Source: Doryteuthis pealeii (lineage: Eukaryota > Mollusca > Cephalopoda > Myopsida > Loliginidae). Taken from it: a DNA stretch of 64,000 bases. The stretch spans positions 90,124,871-90,188,870 of the forward strand of contig CM042152.1 in assembly GCA_023376005.1 (NCBI GenBank). The letters run 5' to 3'. Within the stretch, counting starts at the first letter, position 1, and each line of letters begins with the position of its first letter. Of the stretch, positions 20,841 through 32,058 are shown piece by piece. The position numbers and the translations under genes are program-made. The notes beneath the pieces are model-generated. The model was not told the DNA's origin and searched no databases. It saw only the letters and a program-made list of their open reading frames with translations.

Positions 20841-21897
20841 TTTATTTACCTCATACCCCACTTGTATGGGTTGGACACAAGGTCTCATTTTTATGTGGGC
20901 CCACCCACAAGCCGAGACTCATGGGTGGCAGGTGAAAAAAATTGGGTTGATCCCATCGGCATTTCCCCTCTAGGGGGGCGCCTCAGGCGTTAGGCAATAA
21001 ACCCAGCCCTGTCCCCTTAAATCAAGGGGGTAGGTATTGCATGGGGGGATAGGCTCCTGGGATTGACAATATTAACTTGTAAAGATCCAGGGCCAAAGCC
21101 ACTGGACCCCTGCATTGACCATATCTACAGGTATTTGCCTCTCATCTTACTTATGAGGGCATGACACAAGGACATTTTTATGTGGGCCCACCCACAAGCC
21201 GAAGCTCATGGATGGTAGGTGGAAAAAAATGTGTCGATCCCATCGGCATTCCTCCTCAAGGGGGGCGCCTCAGGCACTGGGCAATAAACCCAGCTCTGCA
21301 CCCTTAAATCAAGGGGGCAGGTATTGCCTGGGGGGACAGCCCCCTGGGATCGATGTTATTAACTTGTAAAGATCCAGGGCCGAAGCCACTGGACCCCCAT
21401 CTCATTGGCTGGATCTACAGGTATTTGCCTCTCATCCCACTTATGAGGGCGTGACACAAGGACATTTTTATCTGGGCCCACCCACAAGACGAGACTCATG
21501 GGTGGTAGGTGAAAAAATTGCATCGATCCCATTGGCATTCCCCCTCAAGGGGGGTGCCTCAGGTGCTGGGCAATAAACCCAGCCCTGCCCCCTTAAATCA
21601 AGGGGGCAGGTATTGCCTGGGGGGATAGCCCCCTGGGATTGATGCTATTAACTTGTAAACATCCAGGCCCGAAGCCACTGGACCCTCACCACGTGGGTTG
21701 GCTTATCTACAGGTATTTGCCTCTCATCCCACTTATGAGGGCATGACACAAGGACATTTTTATGTGGGCCCACCCACAAGCTGAAACTCATGTGTGGTAG
21801 GTGGAATAAATTGCGTCGATCCCGTCAGCATTTCCCCTCAAAGGGGGTGCCTCAGGCGCTGGGCAATAAACCCAGCCCTGCCCCCTTAAATCAAGGC
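20841..21897 (+). repeat. Repeat D tandem array, about 3.6 units of 290-292 bp
   Basis: Units start at 20841, 21131, 21421 and 21713, each with (T/G)TATTTGCCTCTCAT near the start. They share GTGGGCCCACCCACAAG, CCTCAAGGGGGGCGCCTCAGG, GGGCAATAAACCCAGCCC, GGGGGCAGGTATTGCCTGGGG and CTTGTAAAGATCCAGG. Several short GC-rich palindromes (GGCGCC, GTGGGCCCAC) make it much more structured than its surroundings. Dispersed single units lie at 8.8, 25.4 and 29.3 kb. No coding frame is shared between units. Confidence 0.9.
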
Positions 21898-22001
21898 CCA
21901 GCTGACAGGACTTAGAATTTGCTTATACAAATGATCCATGTTCTGCATTGCAAAATTACCAATGTTTCTGGGTTCAACATAAACAGACGGATTGGATTGG
22001 A

Positions 22002-22113
22002 CCAGGTTAGCTCAGTCGGTACAGCATTTGTCTAGAAAGCACAAGGTTGCTTGTTCAATACTGGCCCTTGCCAACTCAGCGTATGAGTAGCACAGGGATC
22101 GGTGCAGTAAAGT
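22002..22113 (+). mobile_element. SINE family A head, 3' truncated
   Basis: GGTTAGCTCAGTCGGTACAGC to GGTGCAGTAAAGTAAG, then family G sequence follows directly. Confidence 0.8.
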
Positions 22114-22555
22114 AAGTTCATAATATGCACATCAGTTCAGGAATGCAATTGAAAACAAAGACCTGTACCAAGATCAAACAAAACTTTCCATGGGTAGAAT
22201 TTTACAAGGAATTCAGTGATTATAACAAGAATGTTCCCGAGTCTGAGAAAGTTCCCAAGTCTGACAAGAAATACCTGACGAATTGCACATTGGACAAAAC
22301 ATTGTACAAATAACAATGAAGATGAGGACAATAGTATGAATAATCCAAATAATATGAATTATCAAGCCTCATTTTCAAAATTCAGAGAAATGCACTAATT
22401 TCTATTGTTACATTTTCATAATATGCACATCCATTGAGGAATGCAATTGAAAACAAAGATCTGTACCAAGATCAAACAAAATTTCCTTGGGTAGAATTTT
22501 ACAAGGAATCCACTGGTGACATTATATTTAATCTTGAATTCATTTTGGGATTATG
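22114..22555 (+). mobile_element. Foldback repeat G, two partial units
   Basis: Unit 1 (22114-22390) reads ATAATATGCACATC, CCCGAGTCTGA..., ATACCTGACGAATTGCACATTGGACAAAACATTGTACAAATAACAATG and TATCAAGCCTCATTTTC. Unit 2 (22375-22555) repeats the first part (AATGCAATTGAAAACAAAG) and ends GATTATGAGGAACC, where a SINE follows. The hammerhead-like core is decayed here. Confidence 0.65.
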
Positions 22556-22815
22556 AGGAACCAACTCAGTCGGTAGAGCATCCACTTAAGAATCACAAGG
22601 TTCAGGGTTCGATACTGGCCCCCGCCAACTCAGTGTATGAGTTACACAAGGATCTGTGTGGTAAAGTGAGAAGATGATGGTAGGTGTGGCGCTCCACCTC
22701 AGATGCTAAAATAATCTACTTAGTCTAGCACTAGTGAAAAGGAGATATTATACTACCTCGCTGATTGGCTGATATCGACTTTAGGCCACCCCAACAACGT
22801 TACTTTACTTACTAG
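22556..22815 (+). mobile_element. SINE family A copy
   Basis: Head CAACTCAGTCGGTAGAGC, B box GGTTCGATACTGG, complete body and tail. Its 5' flank (GATTATGAGGAACC) equals the mirrored flank of the 7.4 kb copy. Confidence 0.85.
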
Positions 22816-23087
22816 GATTGAATGAAACATTGATATTTATACCTGTGGTTTTTGTGTTCCAGTTGCATTGGACTTAAGAAAAACAATTACAATTAACATT
22901 TTATTCAGTCACCTTTGTGCCCATTAATGATATGAATTCTTCAACAATTGCTATCAATAGATAAGACATAGTTCTGTAAACAAGGGTAAAGGACTAGCTA
23001 AATATGTGTCAACATAAAAGTGTTGTACTGAACAAGCAGTTTGCGTATACCAAAGAAATTACTATTTTGGGAAGAAATAACTGTTTC

Positions 23088-24832
23088 ATATCTATCTCAA
23101 GCTGTTCATATCTATCAATCTATATATCTCAACCTGTTCATATCTATCTATCTATATATCTCAACCTGTTCATATCTATCCATCCATCTATCTCAACCTG
23201 TTCATATCTATCTATCTATCTCAACCTGTTCATATCTATCAATCTATCTATCTCAACCTGTTCATATCTATCTATCTATATATCTCAACCTGTTCATATC
23301 TATCTGTTCATATCTATCTATCTCTATCTATGTTCATATCTGTTCATATCTATCCATCTATCTATCCTGTTCATATCTATCCATCCATCTATTCATCTAT
23401 CTATCTATATCTATATATCTAAACCTGTTCATATCTATCCATCTATCTCAACCTGTTCATATCTATCCATCCATCCATCTCAACCTGTTCATATCTATCC
23501 ATCTATCTATCTTAACCTGTTCATATCTATCTATCTGTTCATATCTATCCATCTATCTATCTCAACCTGTTCATATCTATCCATCCATCTATCTCAACCG
23601 TTCATATCTATCTATCTATCTATCTATCTCAACCTGTTCATATCTATCTATCTATCTCAACCTGTTCATATCTATCCATCTATCTATCTCAACCTGTTCA
23701 TATCTATCCATCCATCTATCTCAACCTGTTCATATCTATCTATCTATCTATCTCAACCTGTTCATATCTATCCATCTATCTATCTCAACCTGTTCATATC
23801 TATCCATCTATCTTCATATCTATCTATCTATCTATCTCAACCTGTTCATATCTATCCATCCATCTATCTCAACCTGTTCATATCTATCCATCCATCTATC
23901 TCAACCTGTTCATATCTATCCATCCATCTATCTCAACCTGTTCATATCTATCCATCCATCTATCTCAACCTGTTCATATCTATCTATCTATCTATCTCAA
24001 CCTGTTCATATCTATCCATCTATCTATCTCAACCTGTTCATATCTATCCATCTATCTATCTCAACCTGTTCATATCTATCTATCTATCTATCTCAACCTG
24101 TTCATATCTATCCATCCATCTATCTCAACCTGTTCATATCTATCCATCCATCTATCTCAACCTGTTCATATCTATCCATCCATCTATCTCAACCTGTTCA
24201 TATCTATCTATCTATCTATCTATCTCAACCTGTTCATATCTATCATCTATCAACCTGTTCATATCTATCTATCTCAACCTGTTCATCTATCCATCATCCA
24301 TCTATCTATCTATCTGTTCATATCTCATATCTATCCATCCATCTATCTTGTTCATATCTATCCATCCATCTATCTCAACATGTATCTATCTATCTATCTC
24401 TATCTATCTATCTCAACCTGTTCATATCTATCTATCTATCTATCTCAACCTGTGCATATCTATCCATCTATCTATCTCAACCTGTTCATATCTATCCATC
24501 TATCTATCTCAACCTGTTCATATCTATCTATCTCAACCTGTTCATATCTATCTATCTCAACCTGTTCATATCTATCCATCTATCTATCTCAACCTGTTCA
24601 TATCTATCTGTTCATATCTATCTATCTCAACCTGTTCATATCTATCTATCTCAACCTGTTCATATCTATCTATCTCAACCTGTTCATATCTATCTATCTC
24701 AACCTGTTCATATCTATCTATCTATCTCAACCTGTTCATATCTATCCATCTATCTATCTCAACCTGTTCATATCTATCTATCTCAACCTGTTCATATCTA
24801 TCTATCTCAACCTGTGCATATCTATCTTTCCG
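23088..24832. repeat. 1.75 kb ATCT-type minisatellite
   Basis: About 55 tandem units built from TCAACCTGTTCATATC followed by a variable number of TATC or CATC tetranucleotides (typical length 28-32 bp). Two plus frames stay open for over 620 codons (23004-24869 and 23041-24915) only because the unit contains no stop codon in them. The predicted I/S/Y/L/P-rich peptides are not credible proteins. Confidence 0.95.
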
Positions 24833-25214
24833 TCTTTATATCAGAACAGCCACCTACAAACTCATATGAAGAAATGGGTTGGATGGATTTTTTATATTCT
24901 ACATTAGAATTATAGTGCTATATACCCACTTCATATCAGGTATATAAAGGATGAGAGATGAGGTTCTTTAAAATTTCTAATTGTCTACTGGGAAGAAATA
25001 CAATGGCACTTTTAACTCAATGTAAAACAGATTTCCAATAACTTCATTCATTGTCAAACAACTCGTGGTTAATTTGACCTACTTATACTGGAAACAATAA
25101 AGGTAACCATAATGTGTTTCCATGACTAAGACATTAATTTGTTCTTTGTACTTGATACGACCATCTATCTGAAAATTACAGCAACATAGTGAAAAAAAAA
25201 GATGTGTAGCTTTT
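24833..25214. other. No recognisable gene
   Basis: Unremarkable AT-rich sequence after the minisatellite. Confidence 0.4.
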
Positions 25215-25865
25215 AATTATTCAGACTATTGTTCTCATCTTTATTGTTATCTACACAATGTTTCAGCTGCCCTTCTTCAGGTATTTCTTGTTGTAATTGG
25301 AAACTTTACCAAACTTCAAAATTGAAGTCTTTATTCAATCCACGGGGGTAGACTGCTCTCATTCCATTAACCATGACCAGGTTATTATCCTCGTACCTCA
25401 CTTGTACAGAAGTCAGGCACAAGGCCCTATTAACGTGGGACCACCTACAAGCCGAGACTCATTGGTGGCGGGTTTAAAAATTGCGTCTATCCCCTCGGCA
25501 TTCCCCGTCAAGGGGGGCGCCTCAGGCACTGGGCAATAAATCCATCCCTGCCCCTTTAAATCGAGGGGGCAGGTGTTGCCTGGGGGGATGACACCCTGGG
25601 ATCGACGCTCGTAATTTTTACCCACATGGTTTAAGAACCAGAAGGATTGACGTACAAGTGTTAAGCTGTGTTAATCATTCGGTTATTGTTGGCCTTTGGG
25701 CAAGATTCAACCTGAAGGTTCCTGAGTTCAACAAGATGGTCCCCAAGTCCGACAAAAAAATACCTGAAGAATACTGAAATGTTCTGTAGATAACCCTAAA
25801 GATGAGAGAAATAATACAAATAATCAAGCCTCATCTCAAAAATCAAGAGAAAAAGTGTAGGTTTG
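25215..25865. mobile_element. Foldback repeat G element with inverted arms, repeat D inside
   Basis: The left arm (25215-25330, minus) reads ACTATTGTTCTCATC...CTTCTTCAGGTATTTCTTGT. The right arm (25700-25865, plus) reads CCCCAAGTCCGACAAAAAAATACCTGAAG...ATCAAGCCTCATCTC. The interior matches the 8.4-8.6 kb interior (TTTATTCAATCCAC, GTTAAGCTGTGTTAAT). A repeat D copy occupies about 25390-25640. Confidence 0.65.
25390..25640 (+). mobile_element. Repeat D single unit
   Basis: One D unit (CACTTGTACAGAAGTCAGGC ... GGGGGGATGACACCCTGGGATCGACG), inserted in the interior of a repeat G element. The 70-80 codon frames on both strands are chance frames. Confidence 0.85.
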
Positions 25866-26395
25866 GATTTTAATATTCTAAAATCAACCAAATTACCAAC
25901 CAGCCAGCCAATAGTCCGAATAGCGCAGATAATACTAATCTTCAAGCCTCATCTCAAACATTGAAAATGTCTAAGTCAATGATTTTGGCTATGATTAGCC
26001 ACTTTTTGTTTAGGCGCACAACCCCTGTCCCCACCCGTGCTTGGTGTGAATATTGGAGATGGATGATGATGAGGAAAATGCAATGAACTTTCATTTTTAT
26101 CATTTGTTAATAATCTCTTCAGAGATGCTGATAGGTACTCATCCTGCATCCCTGACTCATAAATATCTAAAAGGACACAGAAAAATCGTATCCGTGCGTC
26201 CAAGTCTTTTGTTTTTCCCCTTCCTCCATCATTTGTGTAGTAGTAATCTAAGAAACAAACATTTCAGTTAAAGGGAATACTGTATAAAAAATATGCTTAA
26301 AAATAACTTTACTACATTCTGTTAAAAAAAATATTGAAGGAAATTTTTGCTAAGGTTCCTCGATAAGTTTAAATAAAGAGAAGGTTGTAGCACAG
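25866..26395. other. No recognisable gene; short repeat G echo
   Basis: 25912-25965 repeats the G terminal words ATAATACTAATCTTCAAGCC. The 72- and 75-codon frames at 25976-26271 have no recognised domain. Confidence 0.4.
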
Positions 26396-26470
26396 ACCTA
26401 GTATTGATTAACAAAAAAACAAAACAAAATAGAACTTGTCAACTGGTAGATTTTGCTGTTCCAGCAGATA
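26396..26470 (+). pseudogene. LINE endonuclease-domain fragment (R2/R4-like), 25 codons
   Basis: Translation INKKTKQNRTCQLVDFAVPAD is identical to part of the 27.97 kb fragment. Both lie next to the family G phrase ATAATACTAATCTTCAAGCC but in opposite order. The likely source is the restriction-like endonuclease domain of an R2/R4-type LINE. Confidence 0.6.
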
Positions 26471-26689
26471 ATACTAATCTTCAAGCCTCATGTACAAGTG
26501 GGATAGTCTTCCACACCCCCTTAACCAAATGTTATATTCTTCGAGATCCTCCTGCAGCCAAGGGGGATATTCTTCCACCATACCCTCAACCAAGAGATAT
26601 TCTTCCACTCTCTCCCCACAACCAAGTTGAATAGTCTTTCACCCTCTCCATTGACCAAGTGTTATATTCTTCCACCTTCCCCACAGCCA

Positions 26690-27340
26690 AGGGAGATATC
26701 CGCCCTGTCAGCTGTGGCGTTAAAATGCACCGACTGCACCTCTGCAGAAGGGTAAGACTCCCCCAATGGGGCCACCTGTTTGCCATGGGTGGCGACCCGT
26801 GATGCTTAAGGACAGAGTCTTGGTGGCTGAGCAGTCCATGACATGCAACACTCCCCTTAAAACCTTAATTAGGCTAGACGAGCGGTCGGAGAGGCCCCCT
26901 CCGATCAATCGGCTGGCCACATCAAGCCCTAGCACCTATATGATTTTCCCAACCTTATTGCCCTTATGGCAAGCCCCAACCCCTTTTTATCATATGGGTG
27001 CTAGAAGGCGGTGGCTGCGGGTCTACATGTCCTGGGAATGACGTTAAACTCTATCTGATGGTGAGGTTCCAGTTTTGGAGGTTTGGGGAATGTGGAGCAC
27101 CCCTTCATCACCATTGCTCCCTGGTCCACTCTGACCCGGAGTGGTAGTACCTGTTAGGGTCCCATCTATGGCTTAAATAGATGACATGAGTTTATAAACA
27201 AAATTGTATTATCCATTAAAAATGAAATTATTTCAAAACTTTGTGAGCATCAAACATTTTTTTTACCAATAGAAGTATTCGGCATAAAATAACCCAAGGG
27301 GTTGACATGCCGTAAATCCCAACCAACCAAACCAAGGGAG
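26690..27340 (-). mobile_element. Repeat C, essentially full-length
   Basis: The most complete copy, about 640 bp. On the plus strand it runs CGCCCTGTCAGCTGTGGCGTT, GCACCGACTGCACCTCTGCA, GGGCCACCTG-type block, AATCGGCTGGCCACATCAAG, CCATCTATGGCTTAAATAG and AAGGGGTTGACATGCCGTAA. No open frame is conserved between copies. The class (SINE, LINE end or DNA element) is unknown. Confidence 0.85.
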
Positions 27341-27755
27341 ATATACATCTATATCTCCTACCTGCAAGTAGGATTGTCTTTGTATTAGATAGGAAACTTG
27401 AAATAACTGAGTAAATGATTTTCATTAAGAATAGTTACTTTGATCTATTTGTTGGCATCCTGTGTTATACCGGCCGGTGGCAATTGGGTTCTAAGGGGTT
27501 AAAATCTTAAAATACCGATTTTAGAGTATCTATACAATTTCCCACAGATTTCAAAGTACAAACATCTGTTGAACTAGCTGGGTAAGCACAGGTGAGATCA
27601 GGTCAAACAGGTTACAAGAAGTGTTGAATGAAACCCGAGGACAGTGATGGCAGATGGATCATCCGAGAATTGAGATATGGTCATGATGACTTTTATTAAA
27701 AGTACAAACTGCTCTGAAGGTAGTGGTAGTGACAGATGACAATTAAGAAAGGTTG
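27341..27755. other. No recognisable gene
   Basis: Mixed-composition DNA without a named repeat. Confidence 0.4.
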
Positions 27756-27965
27756 GAGGGAAGTAGGCGTAGAAAAGTTCCCGAGTTCGAAAAGAAGGTT
27801 CCCGAGTTTGAGAAGGTTCCCGAATCTGACAAGAAATACCTGAAGAAGGCCGAAGGGCATATCAGCTGAAACGTTGTACATGTAACAATGAAAATGGGGA
27901 CAATAGTCCGAATAACACAGATAATACTAATCTTCAAGCCTCATCTCAAACATTCAGAGAAATTC
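27756..27965 (+). mobile_element. Foldback repeat G arm
   Basis: GTTCCCGAATCTGACAAGAA, then CTGAAGAAGGCC...AGCTGAAACGTTGTAC, then AACAATG, then AGCCTCATCTCAAACATTC. The CGTTGT/ACAATG hairpin is intact. Confidence 0.7.
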
Positions 27966-28355
27966 TCTGGAACTTTGAGACAAAGGACTGATCGCTTTAT
28001 CCCAGCCAGAAGACCAGACATAGTATTGATAAACAAAAAAACAAAACAAAATAGAACTTGTCAACTGGTAGATTTTGCTGTTCCAGCAGATCACAGGGTG
28101 AAGATGAAAGAAAAACAAAAAGATAGACAAATACCTTGCAAAAAAAAAAAAAAAAAAAGCTGTGGAATATGAGGGTGAAAGTGATACCAATAGTAGTTGG
28201 GGCACTAGGAACAGTTCCAAAAAGCTTAGAAAAAAGACTTGAGGAACTGGAAATCAGAGGAAGAATTGAGACCATCCAGACTGAAATCAACTAGAATACT
28301 CAGAAGAATCCTGGAGACCCAAAGAGACTTGTTATCACTCAGACTCCAGTGAAAA
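27966..28355 (+). pseudogene. R2/R4-like LINE endonuclease domain remnant
   Basis: Translation from about 27975 gives RQRTDRFIPARRPDIVLINK, then QLVDFAVPADHRVK. After a poly-A-expanded frameshift at 28141-28158 another frame gives LWNMRVKVIPIVVGALGTV and RLEELEIRGRIETIQT. A third frame near 28290 gives TRILRRILETQRDLLSLRLQ. The RPD-x-D spacing fits the PD-(D/E)xK restriction-like endonuclease of site-specific LINEs (R2/R4/NeSL group); this is from memory. At least two frameshifts make it non-functional. Confidence 0.65.
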
Positions 28356-28529
28356 ACTATCAGCTAATGATGGTATGAAAAACTCACAGGAGTGAACATA
28401 ACTATTATAATAATAATCTCTTCCATGTTTGTATGCACAAAATAAATCTCAACAACAGTCGTCAATGGAAAATGACATGGCTGACAAAACAGAAAGGAAT
28501 CAATACTTGAATGAAATATCAGAATGTTA

Positions 28530-28770
28530 GCTCAGTCGGTAGAGCGTTCAGCTAGAAACCACAAGGTTCCTAGTTCGATACCGGTCCCTGCCAACTCAGC
28601 GTATGAGTAGCACAGGGATCTGTGCAGAAAAGTAAGGAGCTGATGGTAGGTGTGGCGCTCCACCTCAGATGCTAAAACAATCTCCTTGATCTAGTGCTAT
28701 TGAAAAGGGGATAGACTCCCTCACTGACTGGCTGATACCGACTTTAGGCCGCCCTGTTGACTTTACTTAC
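28530..28770 (+). mobile_element. SINE family A copy, nearly intact
   Basis: Clear A box TTAGCTCAGTCGGTAGAGCG and B box AGTTCGATACCGG, then full body and GACTTTAGGCCGCCCTG tail. A 7-bp GAATGTT occurs on both sides (28526-28532 and 28774-28780) and may be the target duplication. Confidence 0.9.
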
Positions 28771-28774
28771 TTAT

Positions 28775-29300
28775 TTAGGAATGTTGTATTGTTGCGAGAT
28801 TGAAGAATTCAAAATGAAAACGATGATGATGATATCATTAAGATAATAATAATATTAAACTAGTAGGACCTGTGGACGTACCACAGTATGACAATTTAAT
28901 TATTACAATGTTTGATATGTTTACTTAAGAGCTATTGCTAAATAATTCTATATGTAAAAAGTATAATAATCTTGATTTAACTCTTTTTTTTTCTTTCTTT
29001 CTTTCCTTTTTTAAAAAAGTATTTTCATTATGTTCAATTGAAACAGATTCTTTCTTTAAAAAAAAAATGGAATGGTCCAATGTTTAGCTTAAGGAATAAG
29101 AATTTGGCGGATAAGCAACACCAGATAATCAGGATTTACATTTTTAATTTCATCTTGGATGATTTGGACGGTCTCATTTTTAACCAGAGGGTGTTGCAAG
29201 ATTATAACAGCCGTATATAAAAGTTACCTTTTTATCCTTTAGATTAAATCCTTTATGAAATATCCTATATGATGCACTGAACATATGGTCAATATATCTA
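28775..29300. other. AT-rich stretch without genes
   Basis: Includes a TTTC/TTTTT tract at 28985-29015. The 60-codon frame at 29038-29220 has no recognised domain. Confidence 0.4.
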
Positions 29301-29562
29301 ACTCCGATTTCGACTGAGGGTCCAGTGAGCTTCAGCCTTTAGACCTTACAAGTTAACATTGTTGATCCCAGGGGGCCATCCTCCAGGCAACACCTACCCC
29401 GTTGATTAAAAAGGGCAGGGCTGGGTTTATTGCTCAGTGCCTGAGGCGCCCCCCTTGAGGCATTTTTTGTGCCTAGCACCCATGAGCTTTGGCTTGTGAG
29501 TGGGCCACATAAAAATGTCCTTGTGCCATGCCCTCATAAGTGGGATGAGAGGCAAATACCTC
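29300..29562 (-). mobile_element. Repeat D single unit
   Basis: Minus copy from GGGTCCAGTGAGCTTCAG through GGGCTGGGTTTATTGCTCAG and GCGCCCCCCTTGAGG to GATGAGAGGCAAATACC. All landmarks are in the order of the 21 kb array. Confidence 0.85.
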
Positions 29563-29599
29563 TATATGATACACTGAATCTTAATGATGTTCTATTCTA

Positions 29600-30048
29600 C
29601 TAGGCTAGATGGGTAGTGCCCCCTCTGGTCAGTCGGCTGGTGACATCAAGCCCTTGCACATATATGATTGTCCCTTACGGTAAAACCCCAACCCTTTTTA
29701 TCATATATGTACTAGAAAGCAGTAGCTGAGGATCTTATTGTCCAATGTACGATGTTAAACTGCATCTAGTGGTGAAGTTCCAATTCTGGAGCTCTAGCTC
29801 TAGTGAAGTACCCCTTTATCGCCATTACTCCCAGGTCCACACAGACCTGAAGTAGTAGTACCTGTTAGGGTCCCATGTATAGGTTAAATAGATAGAAAAA
29901 ATGAGTATTAAAAAAATGTGTTTAAAAAAAGAATTTGGAAAAAAAAATTAATATTAAACAATAATGAATAAAACAAAACGTATTCAGTATAAAATAACCC
30001 AACAAGGATTGACATGCCATAAAATCCAGCCAACCAACCAACATATAG
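29600..30048 (-). mobile_element. Repeat C copy, diverged
   Basis: From TAGGCTAGATGGGTAGTG to AACAAGGATTGACATGCCAT and the CCAGCCAACCAACCAAC end. More diverged than the 26.7 kb copy. Confidence 0.75.
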
Positions 30049-30239
30049 GAATCTTTTGATAGGAGTCATCTCAACCTGTTGTCTACTCTAAACAATAATC
30101 AGCTTGGTGAAGAGTACAAGATGATTTTAGATTTTAAATTTTGAAATGAAATACAGTATGAATAGATACTTCATGTATTGATATACAATGTTTTTCATTT
30201 AATGAATATTTAACATTTGTTTTATTCACAACATGATGT

Positions 30240-30372
30240 GAATGTTTATTATTTTTCTTTTACTTTATTTCTTTTACTTTATTTTAAAAAAACTTTTTTA
30301 CTTTATTTTATTTTCACTTTATTTTATAACTATATTTTTTCACTTTATTTTATTACTTTATTTTAGTCAAAA
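30240..30372. repeat. (TTTTA)n-like tract
   Basis: Imperfect CTTTATTTTA repeats. Confidence 0.75.
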
Positions 30373-30850
30373 AAAGAAAAAAAATCAACATTTTAAAGAA
30401 ATCATTTAATATCCTCTCATTTGACAAAACTTTATTTTATCAAAAAAAAAAAAAGAAAAAAAGAGAGAATTTTAAATGATTTCTTGTATGATATGAAGAG
30501 TTCTCAAGATATTTTTCTTTCTATATTTTTGGATACTTGTAAATATAAGGTGTGTACTAAAGTCCCCAACATTCTATTTCAAAAACTAGAAAACCAAAGA
30601 CTGAAAACACATTTCAAAATTGACTTTTCACTGGAAATATTTGCTCTCAACTAATATACACAGAATTTATTGAAGAAGTTTCTATACTTTTGGTACTTAA
30701 AAAAAAAAATCCAGAAATTAACAAAATGAGGTTTAAGGCATTGTTTGTTTTTGACATTAAAACCTTTTCTAATTAAATACTTCTTTTTCCTTGGTTGATA
30801 TCTAAAGAATATCATTCAGTTTTCTTCAGCAAAATATCCATCTGAACCAT
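30373..30850. other. AT-rich stretch without a recognised gene
   Basis: A 77-codon plus frame (30421-30654) starts in an A-rich tract and has no recognisable domain. Confidence 0.4.
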
Positions 30851-30851
30851 T

Positions 30852-31271
30852 GGACCATATGACCTTTAGGCACCCCTTTTTGATCTCGATTAAGAAAGGA
30901 CGTGTTTTTTATTTACACCAGTTGTTTTTACAGATGATTTTTAGATTTAAAAAATTTTTTATAAAACTAACCCCTAACAAACAACCGGATATTGACGGTG
31001 TAAATGAAAAACATGTCCTTTCTTAATTGAGTTCAAAAAGGGGTGCCTAAAGGTAATATGGACCATATGACCTTTAGGCACCCCTTTTTGATCTCGATTA
31101 AGAAAGGACAGGTTTTACATTTATGCCGGTTGTTTTAACAGATGATTTTTAGATTTTTAAAAAAATTATAAAACTAACCCCTAACAAACAACTGGATATT
31201 GACGGTGTAAATGAAAAACATGTCCTTTCTTAATCGAGATCAAAAAGGGGTGCCTAAAGGTAATATGGTCC
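30852..31271. mobile_element. MITE family F, two copies in tandem
   Basis: Two head-to-tail units of about 208 bp begin GGACCATATGACCTTTAGG at 30852 and 31060 and share the junction. Each is internally palindromic. The pair is flanked by GAACCATT (30844-30851) and AAACCATT (31272-31279), consistent with one 8-bp target duplication around the dimer. They are nearly identical to each other, so amplification was recent. Confidence 0.8.
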
Positions 31272-31279
31272 AAACCATT

Positions 31280-31885
31280 TAATAGATCTAATGTGAAATT
31301 TCTGATGATTTTTAAATTTTATTCAATGAATTATTCAAGTTAGTATTGTTATCGTTGCTTTTATGCATATGTGTGTTTCATATGTTTGTGTGTATTAGGG
31401 TAGGTGGATTTTAAAACTGTAACATCTCCCATGTGGTGAAAGTTGCAAATTAAATATAAAGAATTAAGACACAAAATATTTTTCTTTAAAACTTTGCTTT
31501 CATTTGAGGAAATAGATTTCAAACTTAAAATGTTATCATTGTTACAGCTTAATTATTAGGTAAAAAGCAGCATATCAGAGGTGTCGTTAGTATGGAGGTC
31601 ATATTTTCAGTTTGAATTCTAGTAATAATATTTTATTCATTTTATTTAAAATGATAACTTAACTTTCTCATCCTTTGGTCAATCTGTCTGAGTTCTTCTT
31701 TTGTCCATTTTAAGAATGGTCCTGAGTATTTGTATTATACAGAAGTATTTGTTACAAATTAGATAGTTTTAGACCTTAGATATAAATTACTTTCAGTCAT
31801 GCAATCCTGAATATGGTGACACTTATGTTTGAAAAAAAAAAAAAGTTGTTATTTTTTATTCTTGTGCCTAATATATGCTTCCCTA
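31280..31885. other. AT-rich stretch without genes
   Basis: Part of it (31390-31515) resembles 3220-3360. No gene is seen. Confidence 0.4.
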
Positions 31886-31886
31886 G

Positions 31887-32058
31887 CTTTTAGGCTCGGT
31901 CCGTAGAGCATTCGGCTAGGAAACACGGGGTTCCTTGTTCGATGCTGGCCCTCACCAACTCAGTGTATGAGTAGCACAGGGATCTGTGTGGTAAAGTGAG
32001 AAGCTGATGGTAAGTGTGGCGCTCCACCTCAGATACTAAAATAATCTTCTTGGTATAA
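31887..32058 (+). mobile_element. SINE family A, 3' truncated
   Basis: Head AGGCTCGGTCCGTAGAGCATTCGG has a disrupted A box. The body is present to ATAATCTTCTTGGT. Confidence 0.8.

Noticed and set aside
23004..24915. Two 620-residue I/S/Y/L/P-rich open frames
   Set aside because: They are produced by a stop-free tetranucleotide-based minisatellite. Unit lengths vary and are not multiples of three, yet both frames stay open, so openness has no coding meaning.
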